Positions 30,342 to 40,483 are shown, counted from the stretch's first letter. The stretch: DNA of 64,000 nucleotides from Bacteroidaceae bacterium (GCA_902362375.1 CABIVS010000004.1:549304-613303), one strand, 5' to 3'. A program made the numbers and translations. Notes: a model not told the origin generated them from the letters alone.

Positions 30342-32099
30342 TTATTGTGCCGGAACAAGTCTTACGTTTTTCACTTTTACATTCAGGGGTTTATTATAAT
30401 ATTCTCCATCCTTATTTTGATTGAGAGAACCGCCAAAATGAATACGGAGTACTTGGCCTTTACCTCCCCAGTTGTTATGATTAGAGCGATCGAGCAAAGC
30501 AGAGCTATATTTCACCCAAGTATTTGTAGCATCCAAATTCTTTATAAAATCAGAATTGTTTTTGTGCTCATACTCATTATCGCCCCCCCCATTTTTATTG
30601 AAATACATCACACGGAAGTCATCCAGTACGTACGGTACTTGATATTCGAATTCCAGATTATAAGTGACACCGGCAAGCAAGTCTGCGTCCAATTCTTTAG
30701 TGTACACTTCATACTCTGTATAATATTTCCAATCATCTGAAGGGTCTCCGAAACGACCAGTGAAAGTAATATCGTATTCACCATTTTTCTCACTCCAAGT
30801 GGTTAAGCCTCTACTCATTTGACCTGCATCAGCTTCAAGTTCCAGTTTCACTTCACCTTCAACAGGCTTTTCGTCCTCACGTTTTTCTCTTACATACAAA
30901 TGAACATCTTTGAGCTCAAGCTTATCAAGGCCGCTAAGTTCAGGATGTAGTAAATCTGCATCATTCGCATTGCGAATCATAAAACGAATCTGTTGATCGT
31001 TTCCATCCACATTAAGTCCCCACCGAGGAGTCTTTGTTGTGATTGAGCGTGACAGATTGTGTGTAAAAGTAGCCCAGCCATCCTTATCCGGATTATTGTT
31101 GACACTTGCCTTTATCTTACTGTCAGTAAATGAAGCTGGCCAATCTACTCCCGGACTTTCAAAAGGATAAAGTCCGGTAGTTAAGGTAAAATCTACATCA
31201 GCTTTGTATTTAAAAATCAATTCTACCACTTGGTTATCTTCTATTGTCAAAGAACGAGTCAAAGGATCAGTCGCAATAAAATGCTCAGCGGCAATCCCAG
31301 AAGCATTATAACTGTCATTTATAAGAAGAGTATATTCATCGTTATTTTTTGTGAAAGAAATTCCACTATATATTCCATAAGCGTTTTCTTTATCCCAATG
31401 TGCTCCACGATTCGGGGTAAATGTAAGTGGGTATTTATTAAGATCGGGATCTTCGACTGGATCGGGATTTTCATCAGTCTCTTCCAAATAGATATCTTTA
31501 ATTTTAAGTACTGAATTCGCAACTGCAGGTTCAATATTCAGACGAATCATATGGTCTTTAATCCCCCAATTAAATGTTTCCAAGTCTCTTGTCAAAACAA
31601 AACCAGCGGCAGCATAACCGTCTTCATCCACATCTACATTTTTGCTGGACGCTAATACACCTTTATATACTTCTTCACCAACCGCTGGTGTCAGGTATTG
31701 CAAACTTAACCGACTAATTTCCGCATCACACTGATACGAGAATGTTAGTTTTACATTTCTTTTTATCAAGTCTGCCTCCAATGGCTTTGTCACAATAAAG
31801 TGCCCGTCGCCCTCTGTAAATAGCAGTTGGTATCCATTCTTTTCGCCTTCGATCTTAGAAACTGTAATATTTTTCTTCGTTTCCACTCCAGCTGGGAAGT
31901 TTGTTGTACCGTCTATATCAAAGAACAAAGCAGTTCCTTTGGTATCAGGAATCTCCGGCTCATCACCGTCATCATCGCCACCCGGATTTACAGGTGTTTC
32001 AGGCTCAGGTTCATCCAATAGCTTATCATCATCGTCGCCACACGAACCAGATAGACAAGCAAATACCATTATCAGACTTAACGTCATCAAACGACTCAT
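30342..32099 (-). CDS. Surface glycan-binding lipoprotein with three repeated beta modules
   Basis: I place the start at the Met complementary to 32097-32099, giving MSRLMTLSLIMVFACLSGSC, a clean lipoprotein signal, rather than at the upstream Met at 32231, which would put 44 odd residues before it. After Cys comes a DDDD-rich linker with many E, P, G and D. Three similar beta-sandwich modules follow, each with a K/EFxYQ/KxD-like strand (KLTFSYQCDAE, ELIFKYKADVD, NLEFEYQVPYV) and each ending in an IKDIYLEE / LKDVHLYVRE / VKNVRLVPAQ motif. This is probably the locus SGBP that retains the polysaccharide on the cell surface. First gene of the leftward operon. Confidence 0.8.
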   Translation of the reverse strand: MSRLMTLSLIMVFACLSGSCGDDDDKLLDEPEPETPVNPGGDDDGDEPEIPDTKGTALFFDIDGTTNFPAGVETKKNITVSKIEGEKNGYQLLFTEGDGHFIVTKPLEADLIKRNVKLTFSYQCDAEISRLSLQYLTPAVGEEVYKGVLASSKNVDVDEDGYAAAGFVLTRDLETFNWGIKDHMIRLNIEPAVANSVLKIKDIYLEETDENPDPVEDPDLNKYPLTFTPNRGAHWDKENAYGIYSGISFTKNNDEYTLLINDSYNASGIAAEHFIATDPLTRSLTIEDNQVVELIFKYKADVDFTLTTGLYPFESPGVDWPASFTDSKIKASVNNNPDKDGWATFTHNLSRSITTKTPRWGLNVDGNDQQIRFMIRNANDADLLHPELSGLDKLELKDVHLYVREKREDEKPVEGEVKLELEADAGQMSRGLTTWSEKNGEYDITFTGRFGDPSDDWKYYTEYEVYTKELDADLLAGVTYNLEFEYQVPYVLDDFRVMYFNKNGGGDNEYEHKNNSDFIKNLDATNTWVKYSSALLDRSNHNNWGGKGQVLRIHFGGSLNQNKDGEYYNKPLNVKVKNVRLVPAQ

Positions 32100-32761
32100 T
32101 TTTTCATTCAAATGAAGCAAATCATTCATTAAATTACTCATTGATCTCATAATTAAATTGTATTGATTAGTTAATATAAAGATTGTTTTAATACCTGTCA
32201 GTAATCTTTTATAGAAAAGAAATGCCTGCAAAGAAGAAGACTCAGCTAATTTCTGTTCTTCTAGAATTATATTATAATACCTATCAAAAAAACTTTCATT
32301 AATTAAAAAAACAGGATATCATTTCTAATATGACCACTCACAGATTATGAATGATAGAAAAGGGAAGCATCTACACAAAAAGACGCAATACATTATTTCA
32401 AGTATACATAATATTAATTTTTAAGGTTAATTACTTTTGAGTATATAATGTGTTACATAGGCATTTTTTTTAATGATTACTATTTAATCTTCACTTCTAT
32501 TACTCTTCTGGTTGCAAAAGTAATATTATAAAAGAAAAATAACAATATACTGTTTGACAGAGATACTGCATTATTTGACAGCATACAAATATTTAAACTA
32601 TCACACTTATGAAATATCAAAGAATATATTTGATAACTAAATTTTAAATGATAAATTTGCACCCATTAATAATTATAATTTATTTCTATTACTCTTCCTC
32701 TTATATTATATTTATTAATAACCTTTCCATTGTAAAATGGAACTTTTTTCCCTTTAAATGC
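32100..32761. promoter_or_regulatory. AT-rich divergent regulatory region of the glycan locus
   Basis: About 660 bp without a convincing gene, very A+T-rich, between the leftward surface-protein/SusC operon and the rightward GH2-GH127 pair. On the minus strand the complement of 32514-32522 reads TACTTTTGC, a fit to the Bacteroides sigma -7 box TAnnTTTG; a matching -33 TTTG-like element is not clear. This would give the SusC operon a ~400-nt leader. A weak rightward frame from 32648 fuses to the GH2 gene but looks like leader sequence rather than protein (see the GH2 entry). No regulator-binding palindrome stands out. Confidence 0.45.
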
Positions 32762-35140
32762 ATGAAACATAGTATTTTCACTTTATTACCAACACGTGGA
32801 TTATTAAGTATTTCATTTATATTGTTTACTTTGTCTATTATGGCACAACAAGAACCACGAATTGATTATTTATTCAATTTTAATTGGAAACATAAAATAG
32901 GCGATGAGCCAACAGCTAAGGAACCTGTCTTTGACGACACGTACTGGGAAATGATTAATGTACCGCATGACGGAAGTATCCATGGTCCATTTGACAAAGC
33001 AAACGGAACACAAGAGAACGGATTTCGCCCAAGGCATATAGGTTGGTACAGAAAGACATTCATAATACCTTATAATATTGAAAATAAACAAATATCCATT
33101 GAGTTCGAAGGAGTCTATAGAGATGCAGAGGTATGGCTCAATGGAACATATTTGGGAAAACAAGCCAATGGATATATAGGATTTACATATGATATTACAA
33201 AATACGTGTTACCCAATAAAGAGAATGTAATTGCAGTGCGTTATGACAACACATACATTAGTTCACGTTGGTATACCGGAGAGGGTATTTATAGAAATGT
33301 GTGGTTGCATATTACAAATCCAATATGTATTGCAGAGAATGGCACTTATATCACGACTCCTTTTATTGATGGAAACAAAGCTAAAGTTGACATACAAACT
33401 GAAGTAATGAACCAAACTAGTTCGACGTCACTCGTGACTCTAAAAACAGAAATCTACTCACCAGAAGGTAAACATTTGAAATCAACAACCAGTGTCGTTC
33501 CTTTAGCTGCCCATGAAACTTATTCGTTTAAACAAGCTGTTATTGTTAATAGTCCAGAGAAATGGGATATTGAATCGCCTAAAATATATACTGCTCAAAG
33601 TTATGTTATTATAGACAATCAGATAGTAGACAAGTACAATAGCAGCTTTGGAATCAGAACGGTAGAATTCAATGCAAATCAAGGCTTTCTTTTAAATGGC
33701 AGGAAAGTATTCCTGAAAGGAGTAAATATTCATCACGATTTAGGTCCGTTAGGTAGTGCTTTCTTTGAGAAAGGTATGAGAAGACGCCTAATAGGACTCA
33801 AAGAGATGGGATGTAACGCCATAAGACTAGCACACAATCCGCACGCAAAGGCAGTGTTAGATATGTGTGACGAAATGGGAATATTGGTATTTGCCGATTG
33901 TTTCGACAAATGGGATACTCCAACTTGGAATCATTATGGTCCAAATATATCTTTTGACAACTATTGGAGAAAAGATTTAGAGTGGTTCTTGAAAAGGGAC
34001 AGAAATCATCCCAGTATCTTTATTTGGAGCGTAGGAAATGAAGTATTTGACACCGGAACGATTCATCGAATGAACGATTATTTTGTCCCTATGCTGAAAA
34101 ATATGGTAGATTTTGTCCACAAATTTGAACCCTCCCGTAAGGTCACTTGCGGTCTATTCCCAGCCAGGAAAGAAGAGGAACCCGTACCTATGGCTTTTGA
34201 AATGGATGTGGTCAGCGACAATTATATGGGCCACTACTATGCTAAGGACCATGAAAGATTCCCTCAGCTTGTTTTCTTGCAAAGCGAAACCAGTACCCGA
34301 AATGGCGGAGACGATTTCTTCATATATGATCATTCATACACTTGCGGACAATTCTACTGGGGAGGAACCGACTATTTCGGAGAATCTATCCAATGGCCTT
34401 CCAAGGGTTGGAACGGTATTATTGATTGGTGTGACTTCTGGAAACCATTGAGCTACTTTATCCAAAGCTTATACTCAGACAAGAATATGGTTAAAATCGC
34501 CGTTTGCAGTGAAAAAGAGAACAAAAGCGACATCATTTGGAATAATGTAGCTCTCAATTTCCAAAATATGTCATTAAGCTGGAACTGGGAAGCCAACCAA
34601 CCACTTAACCTTTATACATTCACTACAGCCGAGGAGGTAGAGCTATTCATCAACAACCAATCACAAGGAGTGAAAAGATTAAAAGACTACCCAAACAGAA
34701 AAATCCCATGGCAACTCACTTTTAAACCGGGTATCATAAGAGCAGTGGCACGTATTAATGGGAAAGAGGTTGCTATTGATGAAATTAAAACAGCAGACAA
34801 ACCTCATTCCATTTTACTATCGACAGATTCCACCACTATCCACTCAGACGGAATGGATCTTGCTTACATTACGGTTAGTGTTGTAGACAAGAATGGTCTA
34901 TTGGTACCTGATGCGGAAAATAATATCCATTTTACCATTGAAGGGGCTGGAGAACTGGCCGGCGTTGGTAATGGTAACAGAAATTCTGATGAACAGTTTG
35001 TAACAAACAGCCGTAAAGCATACAACGGTAAGTGCCTGCTAATTATCCGAAGTACAACGAAATCGGGTCAAATAAAAATTAAGGCAAGCAGTAAAGGATT
35101 AAAACAAGCAACATTAATCCTAAACACATCAAACCATTAA
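32762..35140 (+). CDS. Glycoside hydrolase family 2 beta-galactosidase-like enzyme
   Basis: I start at 32762 (MKHSIFTLLP..., signal peptide ending SIMAQQ) because the 38 residues that an upstream ATG at 32648 would add are hydrophobic, low-complexity and not family-like. 792 residues: sugar-binding domain (about 30-190), Ig-like domain, TIM barrel and C-terminal Ig/DUF4982-like domains. Acid/base glutamate in FIWSVGNEVF (E427) and likely nucleophile in FLQSETST (E509). GH2 exo-enzyme, probably periplasmic, possibly beta-galactosidase. It is the first of two rightward genes across from the SusC operon and 49 bp before the GH127 gene. Confidence 0.92.
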   Translation: MKHSIFTLLPTRGLLSISFILFTLSIMAQQEPRIDYLFNFNWKHKIGDEPTAKEPVFDDTYWEMINVPHDGSIHGPFDKANGTQENGFRPRHIGWYRKTFIIPYNIENKQISIEFEGVYRDAEVWLNGTYLGKQANGYIGFTYDITKYVLPNKENVIAVRYDNTYISSRWYTGEGIYRNVWLHITNPICIAENGTYITTPFIDGNKAKVDIQTEVMNQTSSTSLVTLKTEIYSPEGKHLKSTTSVVPLAAHETYSFKQAVIVNSPEKWDIESPKIYTAQSYVIIDNQIVDKYNSSFGIRTVEFNANQGFLLNGRKVFLKGVNIHHDLGPLGSAFFEKGMRRRLIGLKEMGCNAIRLAHNPHAKAVLDMCDEMGILVFADCFDKWDTPTWNHYGPNISFDNYWRKDLEWFLKRDRNHPSIFIWSVGNEVFDTGTIHRMNDYFVPMLKNMVDFVHKFEPSRKVTCGLFPARKEEEPVPMAFEMDVVSDNYMGHYYAKDHERFPQLVFLQSETSTRNGGDDFFIYDHSYTCGQFYWGGTDYFGESIQWPSKGWNGIIDWCDFWKPLSYFIQSLYSDKNMVKIAVCSEKENKSDIIWNNVALNFQNMSLSWNWEANQPLNLYTFTTAEEVELFINNQSQGVKRLKDYPNRKIPWQLTFKPGIIRAVARINGKEVAIDEIKTADKPHSILLSTDSTTIHSDGMDLAYITVSVVDKNGLLVPDAENNIHFTIEGAGELAGVGNGNRNSDEQFVTNSRKAYNGKCLLIIRSTTKSGQIKIKASSKGLKQATLILNTSNH

Positions 35141-35189
35141 CTATCTTAAAATAATTATTTTAACATAACAATTTAATAAAAAAGACATC

Positions 35190-37043
35190 ATGAAAATAAA
35201 CAAATTAACTCTTTTCCTTACAGCAGTTACTAGCCTATTTGCATGTGAGACTTCACAAAAAGCTACTCCTTTTCAAAAAAATGAACCGATAAACTTCTCA
35301 CAAGTGAAAATCACCGATAATTTTTGGTTACCTCGCATCCACAAACATGCAGAAATAACTATCCCATCCTGTCTGCACCAATGCGAAATAGAAACCCAAC
35401 GCGTGAAAAATTTTGCTATTGCCGGTGGATTAGAACAAGGCGAATTCAAAGGAGTATTTTTCGACGATTCTGACCTTTACAAGATGATAGAAGGCTGTTC
35501 CTACTCACTCATTAATCATCCGAATCCCGACCTAGAGAAAAAACTAGATGAGATAATTGCTAAAATTGCATCTGCCCAACAAGAAGACGGTTATCTGATG
35601 ACTTACTTCACCTTGGTCAATCCAAAGGGGAAATGGACCAATATGGATTGGCACGAGATGTACTGTTGCGGACATTTAATAGAGGCAGCCGTTGCCTACT
35701 ACAATGCTACAGGAAAACATTCTTTATTGGACGTGGCCATTAAGTTTGCCGACCATATAGACAACACATTTGGCGAAGGAAAACGGAACTGGGTGGCCGG
35801 TCATCAGGAAATAGAGTTGGCATTGGTGAAACTTTATCGTCTAACAAAGGACGAACGCTATCTGAAGTTATCTCACTGGCTGTTGGAACAACGAGGTCGT
35901 GGAAACGGTGATTGGAGCCAAACGCCCCTAGGCAAAGATCATTTTCAAGATGTAGAACCTGTTAGTCAACTTTCTAAAATCAGCGGACATGCAGTACGGG
36001 CAATGTATATGTTTACAGGTATGGCAGATGTGGCGTCCATTACACAAGACAGCACTTATATTCATGCACTTGACCGTCTGTGGAACGATGTAATCTATAC
36101 AAAAATGTATGCCACTGGTGGAATAGGATCATCACGGAAAAACGAAGGTTTCACAGAAGATTATGATCTGCCCAATGCCGAAGCCTATTGTGAGACATGT
36201 GCTTCTGTGGGAATGGTGTTTTGGAATCAACGGATGAATATGCTGGAAGGTGATGGAAAATACATTAATATATTAGAAAAATCTATGTATAATGGCGCCT
36301 TAGCTGGTATCTCCTTGTCTGCTGATCATTTTTTCTATGTTAATCCTTTGGAATCGGATGGTACACACCATCGTCAGCCATGGTATGATACCGCTTGTTG
36401 TCCTAGTCAGATCTCTCGTTTTTTGCCCTCCATCGGCAATTACATTTATGCCACTTCTGCAGATGCACTATGGGTCAATCTATATATAGCAAGTGAAACG
36501 AACACAACCATAGATAACATACCTGTAAAAATTGCACAAACAACTAACTATCCTTGGGAAGGGAAAGTAAAAATCACAGTAAGTCCCCAACAAAAGAAAA
36601 ACTTTACAATGAAACTCCGTCTACCCGACTGGTGTAAAGAATATACTTTAACCATCAATGGAAAAGAATGCCAAACAATCACGGATATGCAATATTTACT
36701 AATTAATCGTACTTGGGAAGAAAACGATACAATAACTTTCGATATGGCTATGCCTGTAGAAGTTATAGCAGCTGACCCACGTGTAAAAGCCAATGTCGGA
36801 AAGAGATGCTTACAAAGAGGTCCATTAGTATATTGTATGGAAGAGGTTGACAACTCTAATTATGAAACAGTGACACTCTCCCCTTCCACGAATTATACTA
36901 CTAAATTTGAGCCAGGGTTACTGAATGGAATAATAACAATAACAGCTACTCAAGGTACAGACACATATAAATTTATCCCCTATTATGCTTGGGACAATCG
37001 TGAAGCCGGAAAAATGAAAGTGTGGGTAAAGTATGTAGAATAG
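35190..37043 (+). CDS. Beta-L-arabinofuranosidase, GH127 (DUF1680)
   Basis: 617 residues, lipoprotein-type signal with Cys19 (SLFAC). The GH127 zinc/catalytic set is intact: CETC with E335 and C337, and the pair C403-C404 in ACCPSQ, matching Glu338/Cys340/Cys417/Cys418 of the characterised enzyme HypBA1; in that family a cysteine is the nucleophile. GDW..TPLGKDHFQ and GHAVRAMYM are also typical. It would cleave terminal beta-L-arabinofuranose, a sugar found in extensin and some rhamnogalacturonan side chains. It ends the rightward pair and is followed by an intrinsic terminator at 37145. Confidence 0.92.
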   Translation: MKINKLTLFLTAVTSLFACETSQKATPFQKNEPINFSQVKITDNFWLPRIHKHAEITIPSCLHQCEIETQRVKNFAIAGGLEQGEFKGVFFDDSDLYKMIEGCSYSLINHPNPDLEKKLDEIIAKIASAQQEDGYLMTYFTLVNPKGKWTNMDWHEMYCCGHLIEAAVAYYNATGKHSLLDVAIKFADHIDNTFGEGKRNWVAGHQEIELALVKLYRLTKDERYLKLSHWLLEQRGRGNGDWSQTPLGKDHFQDVEPVSQLSKISGHAVRAMYMFTGMADVASITQDSTYIHALDRLWNDVIYTKMYATGGIGSSRKNEGFTEDYDLPNAEAYCETCASVGMVFWNQRMNMLEGDGKYINILEKSMYNGALAGISLSADHFFYVNPLESDGTHHRQPWYDTACCPSQISRFLPSIGNYIYATSADALWVNLYIASETNTTIDNIPVKIAQTTNYPWEGKVKITVSPQQKKNFTMKLRLPDWCKEYTLTINGKECQTITDMQYLLINRTWEENDTITFDMAMPVEVIAADPRVKANVGKRCLQRGPLVYCMEEVDNSNYETVTLSPSTNYTTKFEPGLLNGIITITATQGTDTYKFIPYYAWDNREAGKMKVWVKYVE

Positions 37044-37144
37044 TCTGTTAATAGTTCACCTTAATATTTATAGATGAATTAAATAAAAAAGATGAATATT
37101 CTTTTTAATATCTCCAACTTATAACAGATATATTTTAAGATTTT

Positions 37145-37185
37145 AATAGACAACTGATTTACAACAAATTAGTTGTCTATTTTTA
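37145..37185 (+). terminator. Intrinsic terminator after GH127
   Basis: AATAGACAACT (37145-37155) pairs perfectly with AGTTGTCTATT (37171-37181) across a 15-base loop, and a T-run follows. It closes the rightward GH2-GH127 transcript and marks the end of the glycan locus. Confidence 0.85.
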
Positions 37186-37569
37186 CCCCCCTTCTAAAAA
37201 TACAACTTCAGTGTTATAAACTGATATTTTTCTATACAGAAGATAAAAGATTGATCATATACATCAAGTGTTTTGAAACCCTTCCTTTTAAAGTCTCTAT
37301 TTATAATAATAAGGCTCACAATTATCCGCTTTATCATTATAGTAAGACCAGAACTTTGATTTTATAAATAAAAGGTTGACTATCGACTTATGAAAAGATT
37401 GCAATGATTCCGCCGCTGTCTCATCTTTCAGATATTTTTAAGAAAAAGTATTCATCCAGAAACATCCTCATTTTTTCTTCTATGGATTTATGCACAATCA
37501 ATTTATAAATAAAAATATTTAAGTTAAAGGCATTAAGCATGAGGTATTCTTATTTATCTTAGTCACAAA
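37186..37569. other. AT-rich intergenic stretch, nothing recognised
   Basis: About 380 bp of AT-rich sequence between the GH127 terminator and the hairpin cluster. Short open frames exist but none resembles a known protein. The left junction of the conjugative element could lie here, but I cannot see a direct repeat that would prove it. Confidence 0.5.
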
Positions 37570-37800
37570 AAATGATATTTTTATCATGCGACTTTGGAGC
37601 ATGATTAGCTACAATTGTTTAACGGCTTCTGCCGTTAAACAATTTCGTTTTCGTTAAACGAAAACACAACTTGCTGTCCCCTCCACGGGGACAACGTTTT
37701 TCAATAGGACTGTGTATTGCCCTACCCATCGGACTTTTCGACGAAAAATTTAAGGAATTAACACATTTCGTGTCCTTGTTTTCCGAGCTAAACATGGTTA
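37570..37800. repeat. Cluster of perfect hairpins at the left side of the conjugative element
   Basis: At least five inverted repeats lie within 230 bp: ATGATA/TATCAT and CATGC/GCATG near 37572-37602; a 13-bp perfect stem with a 4-base loop at 37614-37643 (ATTGTTTAACGGC, TTCT, then its complement); GTTTTCGTT/AAACGAAAAC at 37647-37665; TGTCCCC/GGGGACA at 37675-37693; and TTTTCGACGAAAA near 37737. No gene is convincing here. Such structured DNA is expected at element ends, single-strand origins or transfer origins; which one is not decided by the sequence. Confidence 0.8.
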
Positions 37801-37822
37801 TACTCGGCACATTTGATTGATT

Positions 37823-38450
37823 TTACACATTCCCAAAAGGAGAATTTAATGATATTCCACAAGTGTATATCGGGATTTACTGTTTATACACAACTGACAT
37901 ATAATTAGTTATTGGTATTATGCATTCGCAAATGGAGAATATAAGTATATTCCACAGGCTTCTGGGGGCGATAGTTACTTTCGGTACACAATCATTATAT
38001 TATTAGTTATTGGTTCTACGCATTTGTAAATGGAGAATATAAATATATTCCACAGACATCTGGGGGCGATAGTTACTTTCGGCACACAATCATTATATTA
38101 TTAGTTATTGGTTCTACACATTTGTAAATGGAGAATATAAATATATTCCACAGACATCTGGGGGCGATAGTTACTTTCGGCACACAATCATTATATTATT
38201 AGTTATTGGTTCTACACATTTGTAAATGGAGAATATAAATATATTCCACAGACATCTGGGGGCGATAGTTACTTTCGGCACACAATCATTATATTATTAG
38301 TTATTGGTTCTACACATTTGTAAATGGAGAATATAAATATATTCCATAAGCATATGGGGGGGGCGGTAGTTACTTTCGGTACATTATCATTATATTATCA
38401 GTTATTGGTTCTACGCATTTGCAAATGGAGAATTTAAGTATATTCCACAA
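37823..38450. repeat. Seven tandem copies of a ~98-bp repeat
   Basis: The core AATGGAGAATATAAATATAT recurs with the same phase at about 37933, 38031, 38129, 38227 and 38325 (period 98), with diverged end copies at about 37838 (95 bp before) and 38426 (101 bp after). The middle copies are essentially identical and share an imperfect palindrome (GGAGAATATAAATATATTCC) plus a G-rich segment (CTGGGGGCGATAGTTACTTT). There are no unique spacers, so it is not CRISPR. It sits just upstream of the first gene of the element and looks like an iteron or multi-site protein-binding region. Confidence 0.9.
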
Positions 38451-38590
38451 GCGTCCTTACTGTAAGAAGGGGTGACTAAAACTGACTTTCAGTGACTATA
38501 ACAGACAGGATATTCTATAAGATTATTCCATACCTTTATTTTGTCTTGGAATATTATAAATAAAAGTGTCTAATTTAACACGATAGTAAT

Positions 38591-38986
38591 ATGGAATATT
38601 TAGAAAAGAAGAAAGTTGCTCCCGGCAGTATAGACGAAAAGGACTTTATCAGTAAGGTCGCTCAAAAAAGTATGGCGGGCAGGTTTGTATCAAATGAACC
38701 TGATATGGTACCGGATGTTTCTGAAACTGAAAGAAAAGCTCCCACAGACGGAGAGGTTGAAGAATTTAAAAGAAAATATATGGTTTCCGTACCTAAAGGC
38801 ACTACCTGCAAAACCATATATATTGATGGTAAGTTACATCGGGATATCGCAACTTTGGTCAAGGCTGCAGGGTGTGGCACCATTTCCGGTTTTGTCACTC
38901 AGGTGCTGAAAGATTATTTAGAAAAGAACAAGGAGCTGATTGACGCTCTAATGGGAAAAGCCTATCAGTCCTGGAAGAAAAAGTAA
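38591..38986 (+). CDS. DUF3408-type conjugative element protein
   Basis: 131 residues. The C-terminal half (KTIYIDGKLHRDIATLVKAA then TISGFVTQVLKDYLEKNKE) matches the small DNA-binding-like proteins found in tra regions of Bacteroidales conjugative transposons; the ribbon-helix-helix-like pattern is inferred. The N-terminal half is charged and probably disordered. It is immediately followed (no gap) by a paralogue at 38987 and shares its C-terminal pattern with the protein at 41865. First gene after the 98-bp repeat array, so it could be the protein that binds it. Confidence 0.75.
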   Translation: MEYLEKKKVAPGSIDEKDFISKVAQKSMAGRFVSNEPDMVPDVSETERKAPTDGEVEEFKRKYMVSVPKGTTCKTIYIDGKLHRDIATLVKAAGCGTISGFVTQVLKDYLEKNKELIDALMGKAYQSWKKK

Positions 38987-39379
38987 ATGCCTATGAAAAA
39001 TTCCGGGAAAAAGAAGGTAGATCCCCGTCGAATTGACAAGCAGGCTATCAGAGAGTTGGTGGGAGGCAAATCCCCGCAACGTATTGTCACCAGGCCTCCG
39101 GAAGAAACGGATACAGCAAGTATCGTTTCTGAACAACCTGCCGGACAGACAAAACAACCCGGCAGGATGCTTGATCACGAAACGACATTTCTTCATGGCA
39201 TCCGGAGCGAAAAACGTAAATCCCTGCACATTGATGCCGGCCTGCATCAGCAGCTTTGCTCCCTGATATGGGCGATCGGATATGGCGATATTACTATGGA
39301 GGGGCTTGTCAACAGACTTCTGACGCAACATTTCGAAGAATACAAAGACGTGCTCAATGCAATGACAGAAGACAGGTAA
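38987..39379 (+). CDS. DUF3408-type conjugative element protein (paralogue)
   Basis: 130 residues, starting on the base after the stop of the preceding gene. C-terminal RKSLHIDAGLHQQLCSLIWA then MEGLVNRLLTQHFEEYKDVL aligns with the neighbour and with the protein at 41865. Charged N-terminal tail (KKKVDPRRIDKQ). Likely DNA binding or partition-related in the transfer system, inferred from family context. A 162-bp gap with no recognised gene follows. Confidence 0.75.
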   Translation: MPMKNSGKKKVDPRRIDKQAIRELVGGKSPQRIVTRPPEETDTASIVSEQPAGQTKQPGRMLDHETTFLHGIRSEKRKSLHIDAGLHQQLCSLIWAIGYGDITMEGLVNRLLTQHFEEYKDVLNAMTEDR

Positions 39380-39541
39380 TCTTCTGTTATTTCAGTAGCT
39401 TGTAATCATATTAATACACTCGACAAGGGTAGTTAGCCTAAGCGAAACTAAGTTAATCCATTGATAATAAAAGGTGTACGATTATGACGTATGGGAATAT
39501 TGTCGTATCTTAGATGTATGAAAATAAAGGATTAATAAGCT

Positions 39542-40483
39542 ATGAATGAAAGAGTTAGAAATATTTTAGAGCAGTCTACGACAAAGACGAGCAAGATTCA
39601 GCAGCTGCTTCTGCTGGGATTGACCAGACGTGAAATCGCCGACCTTGTGACCAGAGGCAATTACGGCTTCGTACATAATGTGTATAAAAAAATGCTTGAG
39701 AGGGGTACTTTCGTTCCCTGCCAGGCAGGACAGGTAACCGTTCCGGTATTGGACTACAGCTTCACCCGCAGGTTCGGTATAGAAATTGAGGCTTACAACT
39801 GCACGCAGGAAAAGCTGCTCCATGAGCTTCGCGAAGCCGGTATCTGCGTCGCTATCGAAGGCTATACCCATCGCACGACGGAGCATTGGAAACTGGTCAC
39901 TGACAGCAGTTTGAGCGGCAATGACACATTCGAACTGGTCAGTCCGATCCTGGTAGGTGAAGCCGGGCTGAAAGAACTTGAGACGGTTTGCTGGGTACTT
40001 GACCTCTGTAATGCCAAGGTGAACGACAGTTGCGGATTCCATGTACATATGGATGCTGCCAATTTCAGTATGGAAACCTGGAAAAATCTCGCTTTGACCT
40101 ACAAACATCTGGAACCGGTCATTGACTCCTTCATGCCGGGATCACGCCGTAATAACCAATACTGCCGGAGTCTGCATGGCATTTCCGATACGGCTATCAG
40201 CAGGGCATCCACGATTACCGACCTCCAGCATGTATTTAACAACCGTCGCTATTACAAACTAAATCTGGAAGCCTATTCCCGCCATCGGACAGTTGAATTC
40301 CGGCAACATTCCGGAACGACCAACTATACAAAGATGGAAAAATGGATCAAATTTCTAAATGGTTTGGTTACCTTTGCTTCGGCTGCAAGCCTTCCCGACA
40401 GGACCACTTTGGAGAGTCTGCCTTTCCTCGGTGAAAAAGAGAAATTATTTTTTAAGTTACGGACTAAAAAATTAGCAGGATGA
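39542..40483 (+). CDS. Amidoligase-like protein (Amidoligase_2 family)
   Basis: 313 residues. The N-terminal 50 residues include a helix-turn-helix-like stretch (LTRREIADLVTRGNYGFVHN). From residue 75 the protein shows the marks of carboxylate-amine/amidoligase (glutamine-synthetase-fold) proteins: RRFGIEIEAYN with paired glutamates (80-84), TDSSLSGNDTFELVSPIL (120-137), CGFHVHMDAANF (164-175) and VEFRQHSGTTNYTKME (251-266). Members are known on plasmids and conjugative elements and are predicted to form amide bonds on small molecules or peptides (Iyer and Aravind); substrate here unknown. It overlaps the next gene by 4 bp, so the two are translationally coupled. Confidence 0.82.
   Translation: MNERVRNILEQSTTKTSKIQQLLLLGLTRREIADLVTRGNYGFVHNVYKKMLERGTFVPCQAGQVTVPVLDYSFTRRFGIEIEAYNCTQEKLLHELREAGICVAIEGYTHRTTEHWKLVTDSSLSGNDTFELVSPILVGEAGLKELETVCWVLDLCNAKVNDSCGFHVHMDAANFSMETWKNLALTYKHLEPVIDSFMPGSRRNNQYCRSLHGISDTAISRASTITDLQHVFNNRRYYKLNLEAYSRHRTVEFRQHSGTTNYTKMEKWIKFLNGLVTFASAASLPDRTTLESLPFLGEKEKLFFKLRTKKLAG

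Noticed and set aside
32648..32761. N-terminal extension of the GH2 protein
   Set aside because: The 38 extra residues are low-complexity and hydrophobic, and a normal signal peptide begins at 32762.
37619..37810. Small leftward gene in the hairpin cluster
   Set aside because: A 63-codon frame exists, but it runs straight through the perfect inverted repeats and has no protein-like pattern.
37823..38450. CRISPR array
   Set aside because: The units are 98 bp and repeat end to end with no unique spacers, and no cas genes are near.
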